NCBI GenBank assembly: GCA_902728285.1
Contig: CACVBU010001151.1
Location: 528,923 to 592,922 of the forward strand
Direction of reading: 5' to 3'
Length of the DNA stretch: 64,000 bases
Source of the DNA: Clytia hemisphaerica
Taxonomy: Eukaryota; Cnidaria; Hydrozoa; Leptothecata; Clytiidae
A program made the position numbers and the translations under genes. Positions 1 to 11,564 of this stretch are shown here, piece after piece. Under the pieces are notes generated by a model. The model saw only the letters and a list, made by a program, of their open reading frames with translations. It ran no database searches and had not been told where the DNA came from. The number at the start of each line of letters is the position of its first letter. The first letter of the stretch is position 1.

Positions 1-213
1 CAGGAGGAGGTCATGTCATCAACATTGAAATACCGTCAACACCGACATCAGAAATTGGTAGAATCCTTATTTCTTCCCAGTATGGTATTTTTTTCTGACA
101 CCAAAATGCCGTCGTTCTTTTTTTCAAAAACCGAAAAACCGACAGAAAAAAGGGCTAGCACTGTAACACACCGTCAAGGAAAACGAAGACGCTATTCAAA
201 CAGAAGAAGATAG
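1..213 (+). CDS. possible 3' end of a plus-strand gene cut by the window edge
   Basis: A frame open from base 1 reaches a TAG at 211-213 and would give a basic tail ending in an Arg/Lys-rich stretch (GKRRRYSNRRR). A second frame in bases 2-80 also reads plausibly (HVINIEIPSTPTSEIGRIL) and could end at a GT near 82. The two frames conflict, so at most one is real. No domain is recognised and no clear poly(A) signal follows. It is reported only because it touches the window edge and could belong to a gene that lies mostly outside. Confidence 0.2.
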   Translation, partial: QEEVMSSTLKYRQHRHQKLVESLFLPSMVFFSDTKMPSFFFSKTEKPTEKRASTVTHRQGKRRRYSNRRR

Positions 214-843
214 TAACGGTTGTACTCCGTAGTTCTTTTTATTTGATAAATTTTGTTGTTGTTTTACCTTGTGTAAGAAGTAAGTAAAGCCATACAGACA
301 TCGATGTTCTTTTTATTCGAATCTCCTTGGTGAGGTTTTTTGATACAATATTTTTTGATCTGTTTGTCTAATCGACCGAAAATTCCAATCTGCAAAATAG
401 AGGAAGTGAAATTCAATTTCACCAGTTTCTCCTAACATAGGTAGCCATAGAAAACACCTATGAAGAAAAGTTTGTTTCTGATGAAAAAAGCTCTCGGGAA
501 GAAAATAAGTTGTGAAGAAAATGAAGAAAATTTTGTTGACCTTAGTACACTCCTTCTCACAGATCCACTGGCACCCCTTCCCACTGGAAAAATTGAGCAA
601 AATATCGTCAATGTGGAAAATTTTTCCTACAACTTTTGTCCCCACTGAAAATAATCCCAAAATAATCAAATAAACCAATCCTCACTACAAAAATACTATG
701 CTAATTTTCCCATCCTCACTGAAATTTCTTACTTAAAAACAAAAGAATTGAGATCATAGCCATAGAAAATATGGAAATATATTAATTGGCTGAAAAAGCG
801 GGTCTGTGAGAAGGGGATATGTCATAAAAAATTGTATACTCAC

Positions 844-1012
844 CCTTTGGAATGAATTGGAGTAGAATTGAGTTGCTAACTGCTCAGTAATGATTTTGTC
901 ATTGTTCAAATAATCCTCAAAGTGAGCAATAGATTTGGTCATCATATCCCACAGATACTGAATACCAGCTATTTCATCTTGTAGGCCTTCAATTTTGAAA
1001 TCTTCTAAAGCC
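844..1012 (-). CDS. internal exon of an unidentified minus-strand gene
   Basis: The minus strand has a pyrimidine-poor acceptor (cgtttcag) before 1012 and a strong donor (GTGAGTATAC) after 844. They enclose 169 bases open in one frame (one base plus 56 codons). The encoded peptide is amphipathic and helical in character (LQDEIAGIQYLWDMM, then IAHFEDYLNN, ending SNSFQR). It resembles a piece of a coiled-coil or helical-bundle protein, but I do not recognise the family. Partner exons were not found in the window; downstream exons probably lie left of base 1. A chance ORF with good splice sites is the alternative. Confidence 0.4.
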
Positions 1013-1125
1013 CTGAAACGAATATACAAAGCGTGTATTGTACATGTGTAATAGTTTATTTCATGTTGACGAAAAGGGAGCAACAAAGGCCTAATAAAAG
1101 TCAATGGTACTTTACAATTGAAATA

Positions 1126-1480
1126 CACGCTTTTTTTTATAAGAATGGTGTAAATCCATTTCATCATGGATATTCTCTTAACTTTTTTGGGAAAATCATC
1201 TTAAAATATTCTTACAGCACATTCTTAGGTTAGGATCTTAATTCATACTAGATTTAACATTTAGTACATACGTCTCGAGCATAAAATGGCACTTTTGTAA
1301 AAGGAGTGAGCCTAACTTGGGGATAATTGATAATTTATAATTGAAAATGCTCTTAAAATGGCATTCTTAACTTTAGTAGCAAAATTCCATGATGGTGATA
1401 TTCTTAGCATATTCTTAGTTTTTCGGCCATTTTCATCATGGACATTCTTATAAAGTGTATTCTTATAAAAAAAAAGCGTG
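1126..1480. mobile_element. 355 bp MITE with TA target duplication
   Basis: The left end reads cacgcttttttttataagaat and the right end is its near-perfect reverse complement, giving about 21 bp inverted repeats. Both ends are flanked by TA. The interior repeats the words ttcttaaa/attctta and catcatggatattctt. No ORF is present. A TA duplication fits Tc1/mariner-type transposition. Sequences of similar style (gttcttataaaaaa ends) recur near 10620-10830 and 56590-56690, so a family is likely. Confidence 0.6.
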
Positions 1481-1570
1481 TAATAAGCTAATGTTGTTTT
1501 GGCAAGGCATGCTTAAACTGAATATTGACAGGTTTTGGTTGATAAAGTTTTTCCTTTTGATAGCTTTACC

Positions 1571-1606
1571 CATAGTATAAGAAAGCCGCGGCTTTCTCAT
1601 ACTATG
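1571..1606. mobile_element. 36 bp palindrome, minimal TIR-only transposon remnant
   Basis: This 36 bp sequence is a near-perfect palindrome made of two 18 bp halves (catagtataagaaagccg and its complement with one mismatch). It is flanked by the direct repeat ctttacc at 1564-1570 and 1607-1613. The same 18 bases form the outer part of the terminal inverted repeats of the element at 2532-3248, which also has a 7 bp duplication. The simplest reading is a derivative of that transposon with nothing left but its two ends. Confidence 0.65.
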
Positions 1607-1997
1607 CTTTACCCATGTCTTATTTCATTTACACCTTTAACATGAAGTTTTATCAACGATAAATCTCGATAACAAAGCTTTCCAACGAACCAAAACTAGA
1701 CCTTTTTAGTTTTTCCAAAGCTAAGATAAATCGGATTTGAAAATGTTTACTTTGTCAGGGCGAGTTTAAGGCCAACTTATCATAGATTGTTTTATTCTTA
1801 CTTAATAATCGGGGCTTCTGGCTTTCGAACTTTGGATCCAGTGAAAAGAGAATTTACTGAACTGTATGAACTTAAAACGAGGTTGGCGATTTTGGTTGTA
1901 CCAGGGACAAATAAATTGACGATAGACGTCACAACTTGAATTCCACCTGTAGATAAAAAAAGCATATTCTAGTCTTTTAAAACAGCTTCTTTTAACA

Positions 1998-2255
1998 TCC
2001 AGCTACGATGCGAAAAGTTGCGCGTTCAATCCAAGGCTGGATCATACCAAAGACTCCCAAATGGTATTTGATGTCTCTCTGTGCTTAATGTTCATCAATT
2101 AAAGAAGAGAAGAAGAGACGGATCGCAAGGATAAGTGGAGAAATCCAATGAAGGAAGTGGCCCTCCCCTACTTCCAGGCTGACAGCAAAAGAAGAGGGAG
2201 TCTTTGGATCACCTTCGACTGAACTAGTCGCATATTTACCTCCTCTATATAGGCT
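1998..2255 (+). repeat. SINE-like dispersed repeat, copy 1
   Basis: The segment starts at catccagctacgatgcg and contains the words aatggtatttgatg, ctctctg and aagtggagaaat, ending near ccttcgactga. The same words in the same order recur at 6128-6310 and, reversed, at 51236-51478. The copies are diverged, so this is an old interspersed family. In the 51 kb copy the stretch gggttcaacccc resembles a tRNA box B, so a tRNA-derived SINE is the best guess. Confidence 0.5.
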
Positions 2256-2531
2256 AAATAAGACCACGTTCACGCGCTACGTTCCGTTTCGCTCCGAGAT
2301 GAAACGGTTCCGAAATATTGTGTGAACGTCAAAATTGGAAACGTCAAAAAAGAAGATGTTAAAAAGAAAAACAGATCAAAACCATTTCGCTCCACTATTT
2401 TCATCGGAACGGAACTGCTCCGTTTTCTTACTCCGAAATGTTCCAAAATGAGCATGAACACTTCCTTTCCTATCCGTAACAAATACCACACCAGAGTGAT
2501 ACCAAACTATAACGTCTGAACATGGTCTAAT

Positions 2532-3248
2532 CATAGTATAAGAAAGCCGCGGCTGGAATATGTACCGCATTGTCTTTTCAGTTAATTGCTGTTCTATCTC
2601 TGTCTCCGAGCTTTATAAGAACATCAACATGCTCAGTTTATTATTGGTAGATAATTTTTGAAATTTTTCTCTTATTTTCCTTCAAAACAAGTTTTTTTAT
2701 TGCTAGATATCTTCCAATCTGTACCCAATAGAACACTTGAACTAATTTTGGACATATTTTAGGGGTATTTTATGGAAACAATAGTTTTTCGCCAAAATTG
2801 AAATTATAAGAACTATATTCAAGATGACAACTTTCCTGTCAATTTGAATGATGAATTTTGAAGGTGCTGGCTTGAAATTTTCACAGTATTATCTTGATGT
2901 ACTTTTTCATTGATTTCTAAAAATATTTTACTGAAATATTGCGAAGGCATTCGAGGCAATTTATTAATTTTTGAGTTCTTTCAGCCCAGCCATTTTGTGC
3001 TTGTTTAAATTTCTTATTGTTGATCTTTCCTTTACAATGATTTTATAATGCAAGTGTATTATAAAGGGCATATCATTAATGTCTAAAACGCCCTAAAGAA
3101 GTAGGTATTAACGACAAACCAATAAAATTTACCATTAAAGATGCTACATTACTGACTTTTTGATCAACAAATAGTCATCAAATACGACAGAGATAGAACA
3201 AGAGAAATTCAGATGTTATCATTCCAGCCGCGGCTTTCTTATACTATG
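2532..3248. mobile_element. 717 bp non-autonomous DNA transposon with 28 bp TIRs
   Basis: Both ends carry a perfect 28 bp inverted repeat beginning catagtataagaaagccg and continuing cggctggaat. Further in, tgttctatctctgtc is also repeated in inverse orientation. The direct repeat gtctaat flanks the element at 2525-2531 and 3249-3255. There is no transposase ORF. A 7-8 bp duplication fits hAT, P or Dada-like elements; the ends alone do not decide. The right-hand duplication overlaps the stop codon of the minus-strand gene ending at 3251, so the insertion landed at the very end of that coding sequence. Confidence 0.75.
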
Positions 3249-3250
3249 GT

Positions 3251-4183
3251 CTAATCGATGATGGAGAATTCATGGACGATCTTTGCTAACGTTGCTACTT
3301 TAGAGCGGAAGACCTCGACATTCGCTGCCATTATGGTCTGTATTGTAAACAATATGCTTGAACTTCCCTGTATCCAATTGGGGCAAACCGATCTTTGATA
3401 CAGAGGTGTACTTACTCTTAAGAGCAGAAGTGTAATCTTTTGTTTGCAACGCAGTTACCATTCCTGGTAACCCTTGGAGAGCTTTGTTGACAGCTTCAGC
3501 TGTTGCCATGGTATCCGGTCCTTTAGGTTTTTCAGATCCTTTATCCGTTGCTGGCTTCACTTTCTACAATAAAAACAGAGTTTAGGGTTGGAACCAAGGA
3601 GGTGATTAGGTGGAACCTGGGTTTAGTTCATTTTGTCCAGACGGTCTCTTAAGATATGAGGGTGATAGAAAATCAATTTACTGTATTAATGTATTACAGT
3701 ATAATTGTGCTGTTCTGAAAAAAAACAACAAAAAAAAACATTAATCTTGAAGGAAAAACAGAAATATCCTAAATAATATGATTCCTCGTTAGAAAGATAA
3801 TTATAAATTGGTGAATTTAAAACTTTACAACTCCTCAAAACTTTGAAACTTTTCTTCCAAAATAGACTCTATATGATACATTGCAACAAAATCTTCAAGA
3901 TTCTATAATTCTAAAATTCAATAGGATCGTGTAGTATCACAAAATGTCATTACGATATTTTTTTCTCGAAGAACATTTTTACCTTCAAAGATTTTTTCAT
4001 TTCATCCAATTTGTTGTCAAGCTTTGGATCGAAAATGAGATTGGCTTTCTTCATTTCGTCGACGCGATTACTGATCTCCTTGGCTGCTTCTTCGCCGTTT
4101 GTGGTCGTGCTAGATTCGGCCAGCGTCGTTGGTGACAATAGATTGATGGTCAAGATGACCAATAGCCATACTGTGGACGCCAT
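3251..4183 (-). CDS. small secreted protein, unknown family (3 exons)
   Basis: The ATG at 4183 begins a clear signal peptide (MASTVWLLVILTINLL, cleavage probably near residue 22). It is followed by a Ser/Thr and acidic stretch and helical, Lys-rich segments (EMKKANLIFDPKLDNKLDEM). Exon 1 is 3983-4183 (donor GTAAAAAT). Exon 2 is 3416-3563, with donor GTAAGTAC. Exon 3 is 3251-3324, after an acceptor atggcag, and ends NVEVFRSKVATLAKIVHEF plus a short tail and TAG. Frames match at both junctions, giving 140 residues. If the 91 bp second intron is not removed, exon 2 reads on to a stop at 3300, giving 154 residues with a less natural tail. I see no known domain. The product should enter the secretory pathway; its role is unknown. 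Confidence 0.6.
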
Positions 4184-7100
4184 ACTTTACAGCTTTCTAA
4201 AGAAGATGAGAGATTCAAATCAAAACTAGGTTACGTCATAAAGTCTTTTTCGTTTTTTCCTGGAGCTGTCTATCATGTGGACTAAAAAGGCTCGCGCTAG
4301 ATGTAATCAACAAGAGTCATATGAAGTCATATTTTTCCCCGATTGTCGAAAAACCAATTTAAAATAAAAGCAGAAGCGAAACTTGTTCCGATCGAATGAC
4401 GTCCCTCAAATGAGGCACACTGTATTGACATTAAAGTGCCTGACCGCAAGATTGACCCATCGTTACCTTAATATAAAATTATATACAAACCATCTTTGGA
4501 ACAAACAAATATTGAAAAACACACAATTGTGCGCTTCAATAGTTAAACATTCACTAACTATGCCGAATATTTGTAAAACATTGTAAAGTTTGTACACAAG
4601 AGTATTTAAATGGAATCTTATGGTTTAAACTGCAGAAATCGTGAAGATTACTGTAGAATCCATTTGGTCGAAAGCATTGGCTATTTTTGATGATTCGACC
4701 TTTGGACCCATGAAGCAGTGGTTCTACTAATATTGATAATTGTTAGATCACCTAACTTTGAAATATAAGATACAAACCAAGTTCACTTGCAATAGACATA
4801 GCGTGAAATAGCTATGCCCACTCAAATTTTGATTTGAGAGTTCAGTGAAGGTTACTGACCTGATAAAATATCTTGTTAGCAATCCCGATCTTTTAATTCG
4901 TGATCCTCTAATCGCTCTTTAAATACCACAAATTTTGCATCGTGATACTAAAAGGTTGGCCTACAATAAGACCAATACATCAATTGGTTTTAGATTTGTA
5001 ATAGGTGGCAAAACTCAATTACTTATCAAGATAAATATTTTTATTGATAGAAATTCTTTTGGCATCTAAGACCTTCTGTTCGCGTCAAATAATTTTCCCA
5101 AACTCCAGATCACGCGATAGAGTATTAAGGTTACATAATCATCACGTCTGGGTCACAAAATTTTGGAAAAGGGGGTAAGTGGGAAACAGGGTTTAGGGCT
5201 TTGTTGAAAAATCTCATTTTTCAATCGTTGGAAAGGTGATATCTTTATGTTACGTTCTCAATCACGTCTTATATGAAAATGTATTATGTAATATGCAGGA
5301 ATAATACGATGAAGAACTTAGGTCACACAAAACTGTTTGTTTGTCCCAAAACAATAATTCTAGACCAGATTGGAAAATTCCCATATTTTTCCTTGTGTAA
5401 ATAACTTTTTTTTCTCGATGACCTAATTATATTAGGGTTAAAGATTTTCCAATTAAGGACCGTACATGCTTTTTCTCTGGCTGGGCGAGACTATCCATCT
5501 AAGAAGTAAGATTCTTAAAATTCTTCATAGATACCATGCTAGCTTCAAAAACGTTCAAAATATAATATTTATAACTTTCGATCCCTTTCATTCTTCACTA
5601 GATTATAAATATTGACAGTGTGGGAAAGATCCTAGCCATGGAACGTTCACAGATAAACTCTATTTCATCCAACTTTATCTTTTACGGACAAAAATTAAAT
5701 TGAAATTTGATAACATTGATTATCGGCGATCCAAAAAATATATGCCATGCAATCTGTTTGGTTAAAAAGAGTACAATATATCTTGTATTTTACATGTAAA
5801 AATATAAATTGACAAAAAGATGTTGTTGCATTGTAGCGGTAGTAGCAATCTAACGTCACTTTGCTACAAAAGTGCCCTGCCCTTACCTAAAAAAAATACA
5901 AATATTTAAATTTGCGTGCAATTGATTGGTTCGACGATTAGCCTCCATAAGAAAATGGCACTTGTGATCAAGAGGACTTTTTACCTAAAAGGTTTCGTCA
6001 ACAACATTTCCACCTACACATCACGCAAATGACTTTTCCTCTAATATTTGCAGAGGCGGACGGGCAGGTTGATGCGGGTTGGATGGGAAATAAATTGTAA
6101 TGAATATTGCTTTCTTGCCGTGGCATGAAGGTAGAGCATCCAGCTACGGTGCGCAATGTTGTGGGTTCCCACCTTTGCCGGATCAAACCAATAATTCACA
6201 AAATGGTACTACCGTGCCTCTTTTCTTAATGTCCAGGAAACGGACCAGGGTAAGTGGAGAAATGGCGCCTTCCCCTACCTTGGGGTAGACAGCTAAAGAA
6301 AATAAAGCCTTCAAGTTGCCCTCGGTGGTCATAAACCTTCTTACTTGCCTAGGATTGATGTTTGTTCAGTGTTTCTATTGTGAGAGAGACCCACCAGGCT
6401 CTGTGACAAAGGAGCTGATTAGATTTTCCAATTTTAATGAAAATGTTATCCAAGGGCCTGGAGAAAGTCTTTGTATTTGTTTAATACTTATCCATTGCCA
6501 GTTTCTAATGGAAGTTAGCACTCGAAAAGCAATCTGCCTGAGGTATAAAAGCTACGAAAGGTGAAAAAAGGATCATATCAAAAGAAGAGGTAAAAGGAAA
6601 TGAAAGTCATCTTTTCATGGTTTTTTCATGGAAAGGAATTGCGTGGCTTGTAAAGTAGTTAGGAAATACTCCGATATTTGGATGTGAATGAATGCATTGT
6701 CTCTTGTTACCAGAATTCCATTCTTATTTCGTGTGATGACCCCGTTATTTAAACTGCAGGAAGCCATACTCTTACGTACTTTATAATAAATAACGCATAT
6801 ATTATTGCCTGACGTAATTTCAATAGGCACTTCAATAGGCACTTATCAATATGTTTTCGAAGGCAATCAAGCTAATGTATTTAATATTTTGTTGCATGGA
6901 GAGAGTTGTTGAGTAAGAAAAGTTCATGACTCATAATGCTGTGTTTAGTATTGTTGGCAACGTGGGAAAGATTAATGGGAGGGAACATAAGCCTTTAGCA
7001 TAAAATGTCAACGAATTTTGTATGTGAGAGTGTGCACATCAAAGTTTGTGGTTAGTCACTGGGATAGTTGGTTGGAAGGTTTCTAAGCATTAAATATGTC

Positions 7101-7305
7101 AAGTGAAATTTACTTTGCTTGTAGATAGAACTTAATTTGATTTAAAACAATTTGAGCAAGTGTACAAGGAAATAATATTTTCAACAGCAAGAATAATTAG
7201 GTTTTCTTTGTTTTAAATCCTGAATCACTATTTTCGGTTAATTTCAACTACTTTTTGACAAATGAATGAATTTCTTCAAATGATTTATTTATCTAAAGAC
7301 ACCTT
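4184..7305. other. AT-rich intergenic DNA without a recognised gene
   Basis: Apart from the SINE-like repeat at 6128-6310 I see no ORF with coding character, no convincing splice-site pairs and no RNA gene. Immediately upstream of 4183 should lie the promoter of the small secreted-protein gene. No clear TATA box stands out there. Confidence 0.5.
6128..6310 (+). repeat. SINE-like dispersed repeat, copy 2
   Basis: It shares gcatccagctacg, aaaatggtact, gtgcctctttt, cttaatgt and taagtggagaaatgg with the copies at 1998 and 51478. It is shorter and diverged. The ORF across it has no coding character. Confidence 0.5.
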
Positions 7306-8140
7306 TGTGTCACAGACCCGATGGTACCCCCTACTCAGGCATTTTAAGGCATGTCCAAATTTTCTGTAATTTTTAAACACCAATAGCACTCACCAAGAGG
7401 TGTTCATTCATACCTTTTTGGAAGCATATTAGTGTGTAGAATATGAAAAGTGCTGTTCAGTAATTGTTTTTCTTGCCTAAATAAAGATATATGAAAAAAT
7501 ATTGCAAAAAATGTAAAAATGCTGACGTCAGCAAAACTTGTTTTTTGAATAACTTTTGATTGGCTTAACTTTAGATGCTGAAATTTTAACCAAAGTAGGA
7601 CATTTTGAATAGGCACATTTTAAATCAAAAAATATTTAGAAATTTTGCTGACGTCAGCATATTTTAGCAAAAATACGTTTTTACTTATTTCTGCTGACGT
7701 CATCAAATTTCTAAAAAAAACTTTGATCCAAAATGTGCTTTTCAATATTCTCTTGCATTCTGCAAAATTTCAGCATCTAAAATTAAGCCAATCAAAAGTT
7801 ATTTAAAAAATAAGTTTTGCTGACGTCAGCATTTTACATTTTTTGCATTATTTATCCATATATCTTTATTTAGGCAAACAAAACAATTATCGAACAGCAC
7901 TTTTCATATTCTACACCCTAATACGCTTCCAAAAAGGTATGAATGAACACCTCTTGTCGAGTGCTATTGGTGTTTAAAAATTACGGAAAATTTGGACAGG
8001 CCTTAAAATGCCTGAGTACCCACTTGGAAATTTGGATAAAATTTCGTCCCCGGTGATGGAATACCCTACAATTTTAGTTCCACTGGAAAATTAACTTTAT
8101 TTTCATCCCCATTTGAAATTATACGGAAAAATGCACTCCA
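7306..8140 (+). repeat. interspersed repeat split by the foldback element
   Basis: The flanks of the foldback (tgtgtcacagacccg on the left; acttggaaatttgg, then aaatttcgtccccg and tcatccccatttg on the right) match in order the continuous sequence at 54216-54360 (tgtgtcacagactcg, tgggaaatttgg, aaattttgtctccg, catccccatttg). The foldback therefore inserted into an older repeat of this family. Confidence 0.5.
7332..8018. mobile_element. 687 bp foldback element, almost a complete palindrome
   Basis: The left end (tactcaggcattttaaggc) and the right end are inverse copies, and the similarity continues inward for about 330 bp on each side. It includes attcatacctttttggaagc, cttgcctaaataaag and tgattggcttaa. 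Only about 25-30 bp remain as a loop. The arms contain several tgctgacgtcagca palindromes (near 7522, 7650, 7690 and 7822). Short open frames inside are fortuitous. The arms resemble those of the foldback at 52057-52998. Confidence 0.75.
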
Positions 8141-11100
8141 AAACTAAACCCCCACTTAATTTTTTAACCTGGGACTAATAGAATTTATGTTTGGGATTTG
8201 GATTGAAATTCTATTCATTCCCACTGTGGGAAGAAGCTCCATCGGGGTTGTTAGACCAGGGGATGTCTCGGATTCCGATTGAATTATTGAGGAATATATA
8301 AGGTACTGCATCTGAAATATCCACGGAAAAAGCGTATGGATAACTACAGCTGTTTGTAGTTGGGATTGAGACCACCCCAATTAAAAAGTAGGGCTTTTCA
8401 AAGAGACTGGGGGAGAAACTGTTAATCGTTGACGTAGAGAAGTAGTTAAATTACACAATTCAAAAATAAATTAGTCTTCTTTCAATAATTTGGTCTCGTT
8501 CAGCTCATTATAAAATTTTGGAAAAAATTTTGGAAAAAGACTTTTTTGAAGAGGAATAATGTTTGGGCAACATGAAATGATAGAGAAAAGATGTATGGAG
8601 AAAAGACCATGAAATTTCATTTCACTTGCTTTGCTTGTCGTTGTATACACCTCAGTCTAAAGGGTTCGACTTTTGCTTGGCAATTTGTTGTTATTTGCAC
8701 GCAGTGAAGAAATGGGAAGGGAACCGAAATAAGTCATCTGTATCGGAGAGGCTCAAAATGTTCAAAAAAAGAGAGAACAAGTTGCGAATCCAAAGTTATT
8801 GAATTTGAAAAAATTGACTCAAAGTCTAAGAAAATTTATTGGATCTAAAGTATCTAAAAATATTGTAATCAACTGCACAACCACCACACTACTGGATGGA
8901 TGGAAGGGATGAAACCTGCATGATTGAAAGTCCCTTAGTCAAGTGGGCCGCTACATCGAAGTGTGGTAACAAAAAGTGATAAAGGAATCTATCAGCCCTT
9001 AAAATAAAAATGACGTCCTGATCTTGCTGCCTCTTTTATTTAGCTCATTAAGTCTCGCATGCAAAAAACTGCACGATAGCATGCATATATTTAAGACACT
9101 TGAACAATTTTGTTTTAAGCCCTCTCGCGAAATAGGAAAACTTTGGATTAAAACATTTTTGGCCACACTTAACCTTTTCGGATATGATTGATTCTGAAGT
9201 GTTTTGGCTCAACTTATCAAATCAATCTGTTTGGATTACAAATTTTATGAATAGAAATGCCTGAAAAGTCTTTTATTTTTGAAAGGAATTTTTTATAGAA
9301 AATGATGATATTCTATAAGTTAAGCTGTATTACAAAATAGTTGTAAACTTTAGAAAATAAATGGAAAGATTGAAAATTACTTTGATTTGATTTGAAAATT
9401 ACTTTATTTTGATTGATTCTGGGAATCTTTTGATTTTATTCTTCACAAAATTCCATTGAGTATTGTCAAGATAAAAGTGTTTTTCCAAATATAGCTTCAT
9501 CGTATTTTTCCGTTGTGAAAGTTAGAGCTGATTTTTTTAGTTGGTTGGGGTCTAGGTCTGTAGTACGGTGCGTAAAAATACTGAAAAGGATGGGCCTTTT
9601 CATAAATTATTTTAAGTTTAACGACTACCTCGTTTTGAGACCATTGCCAAGGTGATTATGTCCCTTGAGTTTTCAAGTGATAATTTATGAATAGAATCAA
9701 CTTTTTATGAACTCCTTTGGGAATCAATTATATTCTGAAAACGAGGTAAGCGTTGCTCGTGACGTAATTTATGAAAAGGTCAAAATTAAACAAGAAGAAA
9801 TATGTTTTTAACATTACAGTTTCAGGGGGTTAACCACCTACTACAACATGAGATAACAGATAACCATAGAGGTATAAAGAAACAGGAGAAGTATGCTATT
9901 GTAACCATGCTCGCCCTACGATTAAAAAAATTACGAGGTATGCATGCTCATAATCTCATATATCGTGCATTTTTAATGAGCTCTTTTGTTGATAGGTGAA
10001 ATCTTATTGGCTTATTTCAGTTGTAGAAATTAGATGAGACGAGATCCATTGTTTCTGACATTGGTGTAAGAAAATATTTGGATTAAAAAAGGCCTGTAAA
10101 CTTTGCAATCCTTCATCAAATGACAAGATTTTTTGATCAACATTTTCTTCAAGGTGAACTCTATTGCTTAATACTTTCCTCCAAAATTCTCCAGCGACTT
10201 TTTGTCTACAAATTGGGTCTGAAATTGTGTGTGCTTATAAAGAACTTTTTATTTTCTGGCTGGAGAAAATATCTTTTCAAAACAAAATTTAATGGATGAT
10301 AAAATTGAACGCAAACTTATTTCGTGGAGCTAAATTTTATTTAATTTTCGTATATTAGAAGGCTAGAAATCTTTGATGCTGATAGTAAGAATGTTCAGAG
10401 AAAACTTGAGTTCTACTAAAAAGTCGTATTTCATCGGGCGAGCCTAGAATTTCTTTTGATTTATTACATAAAAGAAATCAAAAGACTTTAACGACCAATT
10501 ACCGACAAATTCATCTCCTGTCTTTCTTTATACCTCCATGAGATAACACACACGACAATGTGGTGGGAGGGAATTGTTATCTTATTTCCTTAGGACCTAA
10601 CAGGCCACCCTCGCAAACCACGGTCAATTTTGATGATGTTCTTAACTTTTTGAGCTTTAAATGTTCTCAACACGTTCTTATATTTACCATTTCGTGAGCA
10701 TTTTTTGCCATTCTTCTAAGAAATTGTGTATATTTTGGAGCTTGCAAAACCTTGAAATATTCTTCACCTTTTCTTAATATTTTGGCCATCGAAGCCTTAT
10801 GTTCTTATATAGTTTGTTCTTATAAAAAACATGTAGCTAAAACCACAATGTAGGGGGGCAAAGCTATGTTGATATAACCCTTTTTAACGATTTTGAGTTT
10901 AATCTTCGTAATTAAAATATACCATGATCTTCATTGACTGAAAATTGTATCTTTTTCAGCGGGCTTAAAATTATTACTTTTTAATCTTAAAGATTGTTTA
11001 GTTTGTAGATACTCACAAGTAGGGTATCTTGATAGAATTAACAAAAAATGGGGCAAAGTGTACTCGCATGACTTCACCCCGTGGAGGTAGATATTCAAAA

Positions 11101-11468
11101 TACAGTATATAGATAACAGACGAATAACCACAAAAACTTAAGACTTCAGAGTTGTTGTGGGTTGGTCTATTATTTTAAAGGTGTATTTAATAAAGAGGAT
11201 ATTTCATTTTGAAATATGGACTTTTTGTAGTGATTTTGGCACCTCCTCTTTAGGGATTCATTGAAAATAGAATACGAGAGAGTTTATTTTACCCAAACTT
11301 TCTAAAAAAATTGTTTTCATCATTCATCAGAAAGATAAATCAAAATGTTGGTATATTATTGGAAAGAAAATACCATTAATGTGTCTCGAAAAAAAAACAT
11401 AACAATTTTCATTGAAAAGAGGTTTGTGTTCTAGCTAGGATGATAGGGAATTTCGATGGCAAGATACT
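8141..11468. other. AT-rich intergenic DNA, no gene recognised
   Basis: The stretch holds the small TIR element at 9595-9779 and, at about 10620-10830, words (gttcttaa, ttcttataaaaaac) resembling the MITE at 1126-1480. Open frames here are short and lack signal peptides, domains or paired splice sites. Confidence 0.45.
9595..9779. mobile_element. 185 bp MITE-like inverted-repeat element
   Basis: The left end ccttttcataaatta is repeated inverted at the right end (taatttatgaaaagg). A second inner pair follows (tacctcgtttt on the left, aaaacgaggta on the right). No clear target duplication is visible, so the exact limits are uncertain. Confidence 0.5.
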
Positions 11469-11564
11469 ATGGGGTGGGTGACATTTATGAGATTTTTTTC
11501 CTACACTTTGTATTTATTTCCTTTAGATTTCAGATTCAGAACAAATATTGAAATATATGAAGAG

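Noticed and set aside
3300-3563. Single-exon reading of the second part of the secreted-protein gene to the stop at 3300
   Set aside because: Kept only as an alternative: a strong GTAAGTAC donor and an in-frame cag acceptor give a more natural helical C-terminus.
7404-7616. A 70-codon minus-strand gene
   Set aside because: It lies in one arm of a foldback and has no coding features.
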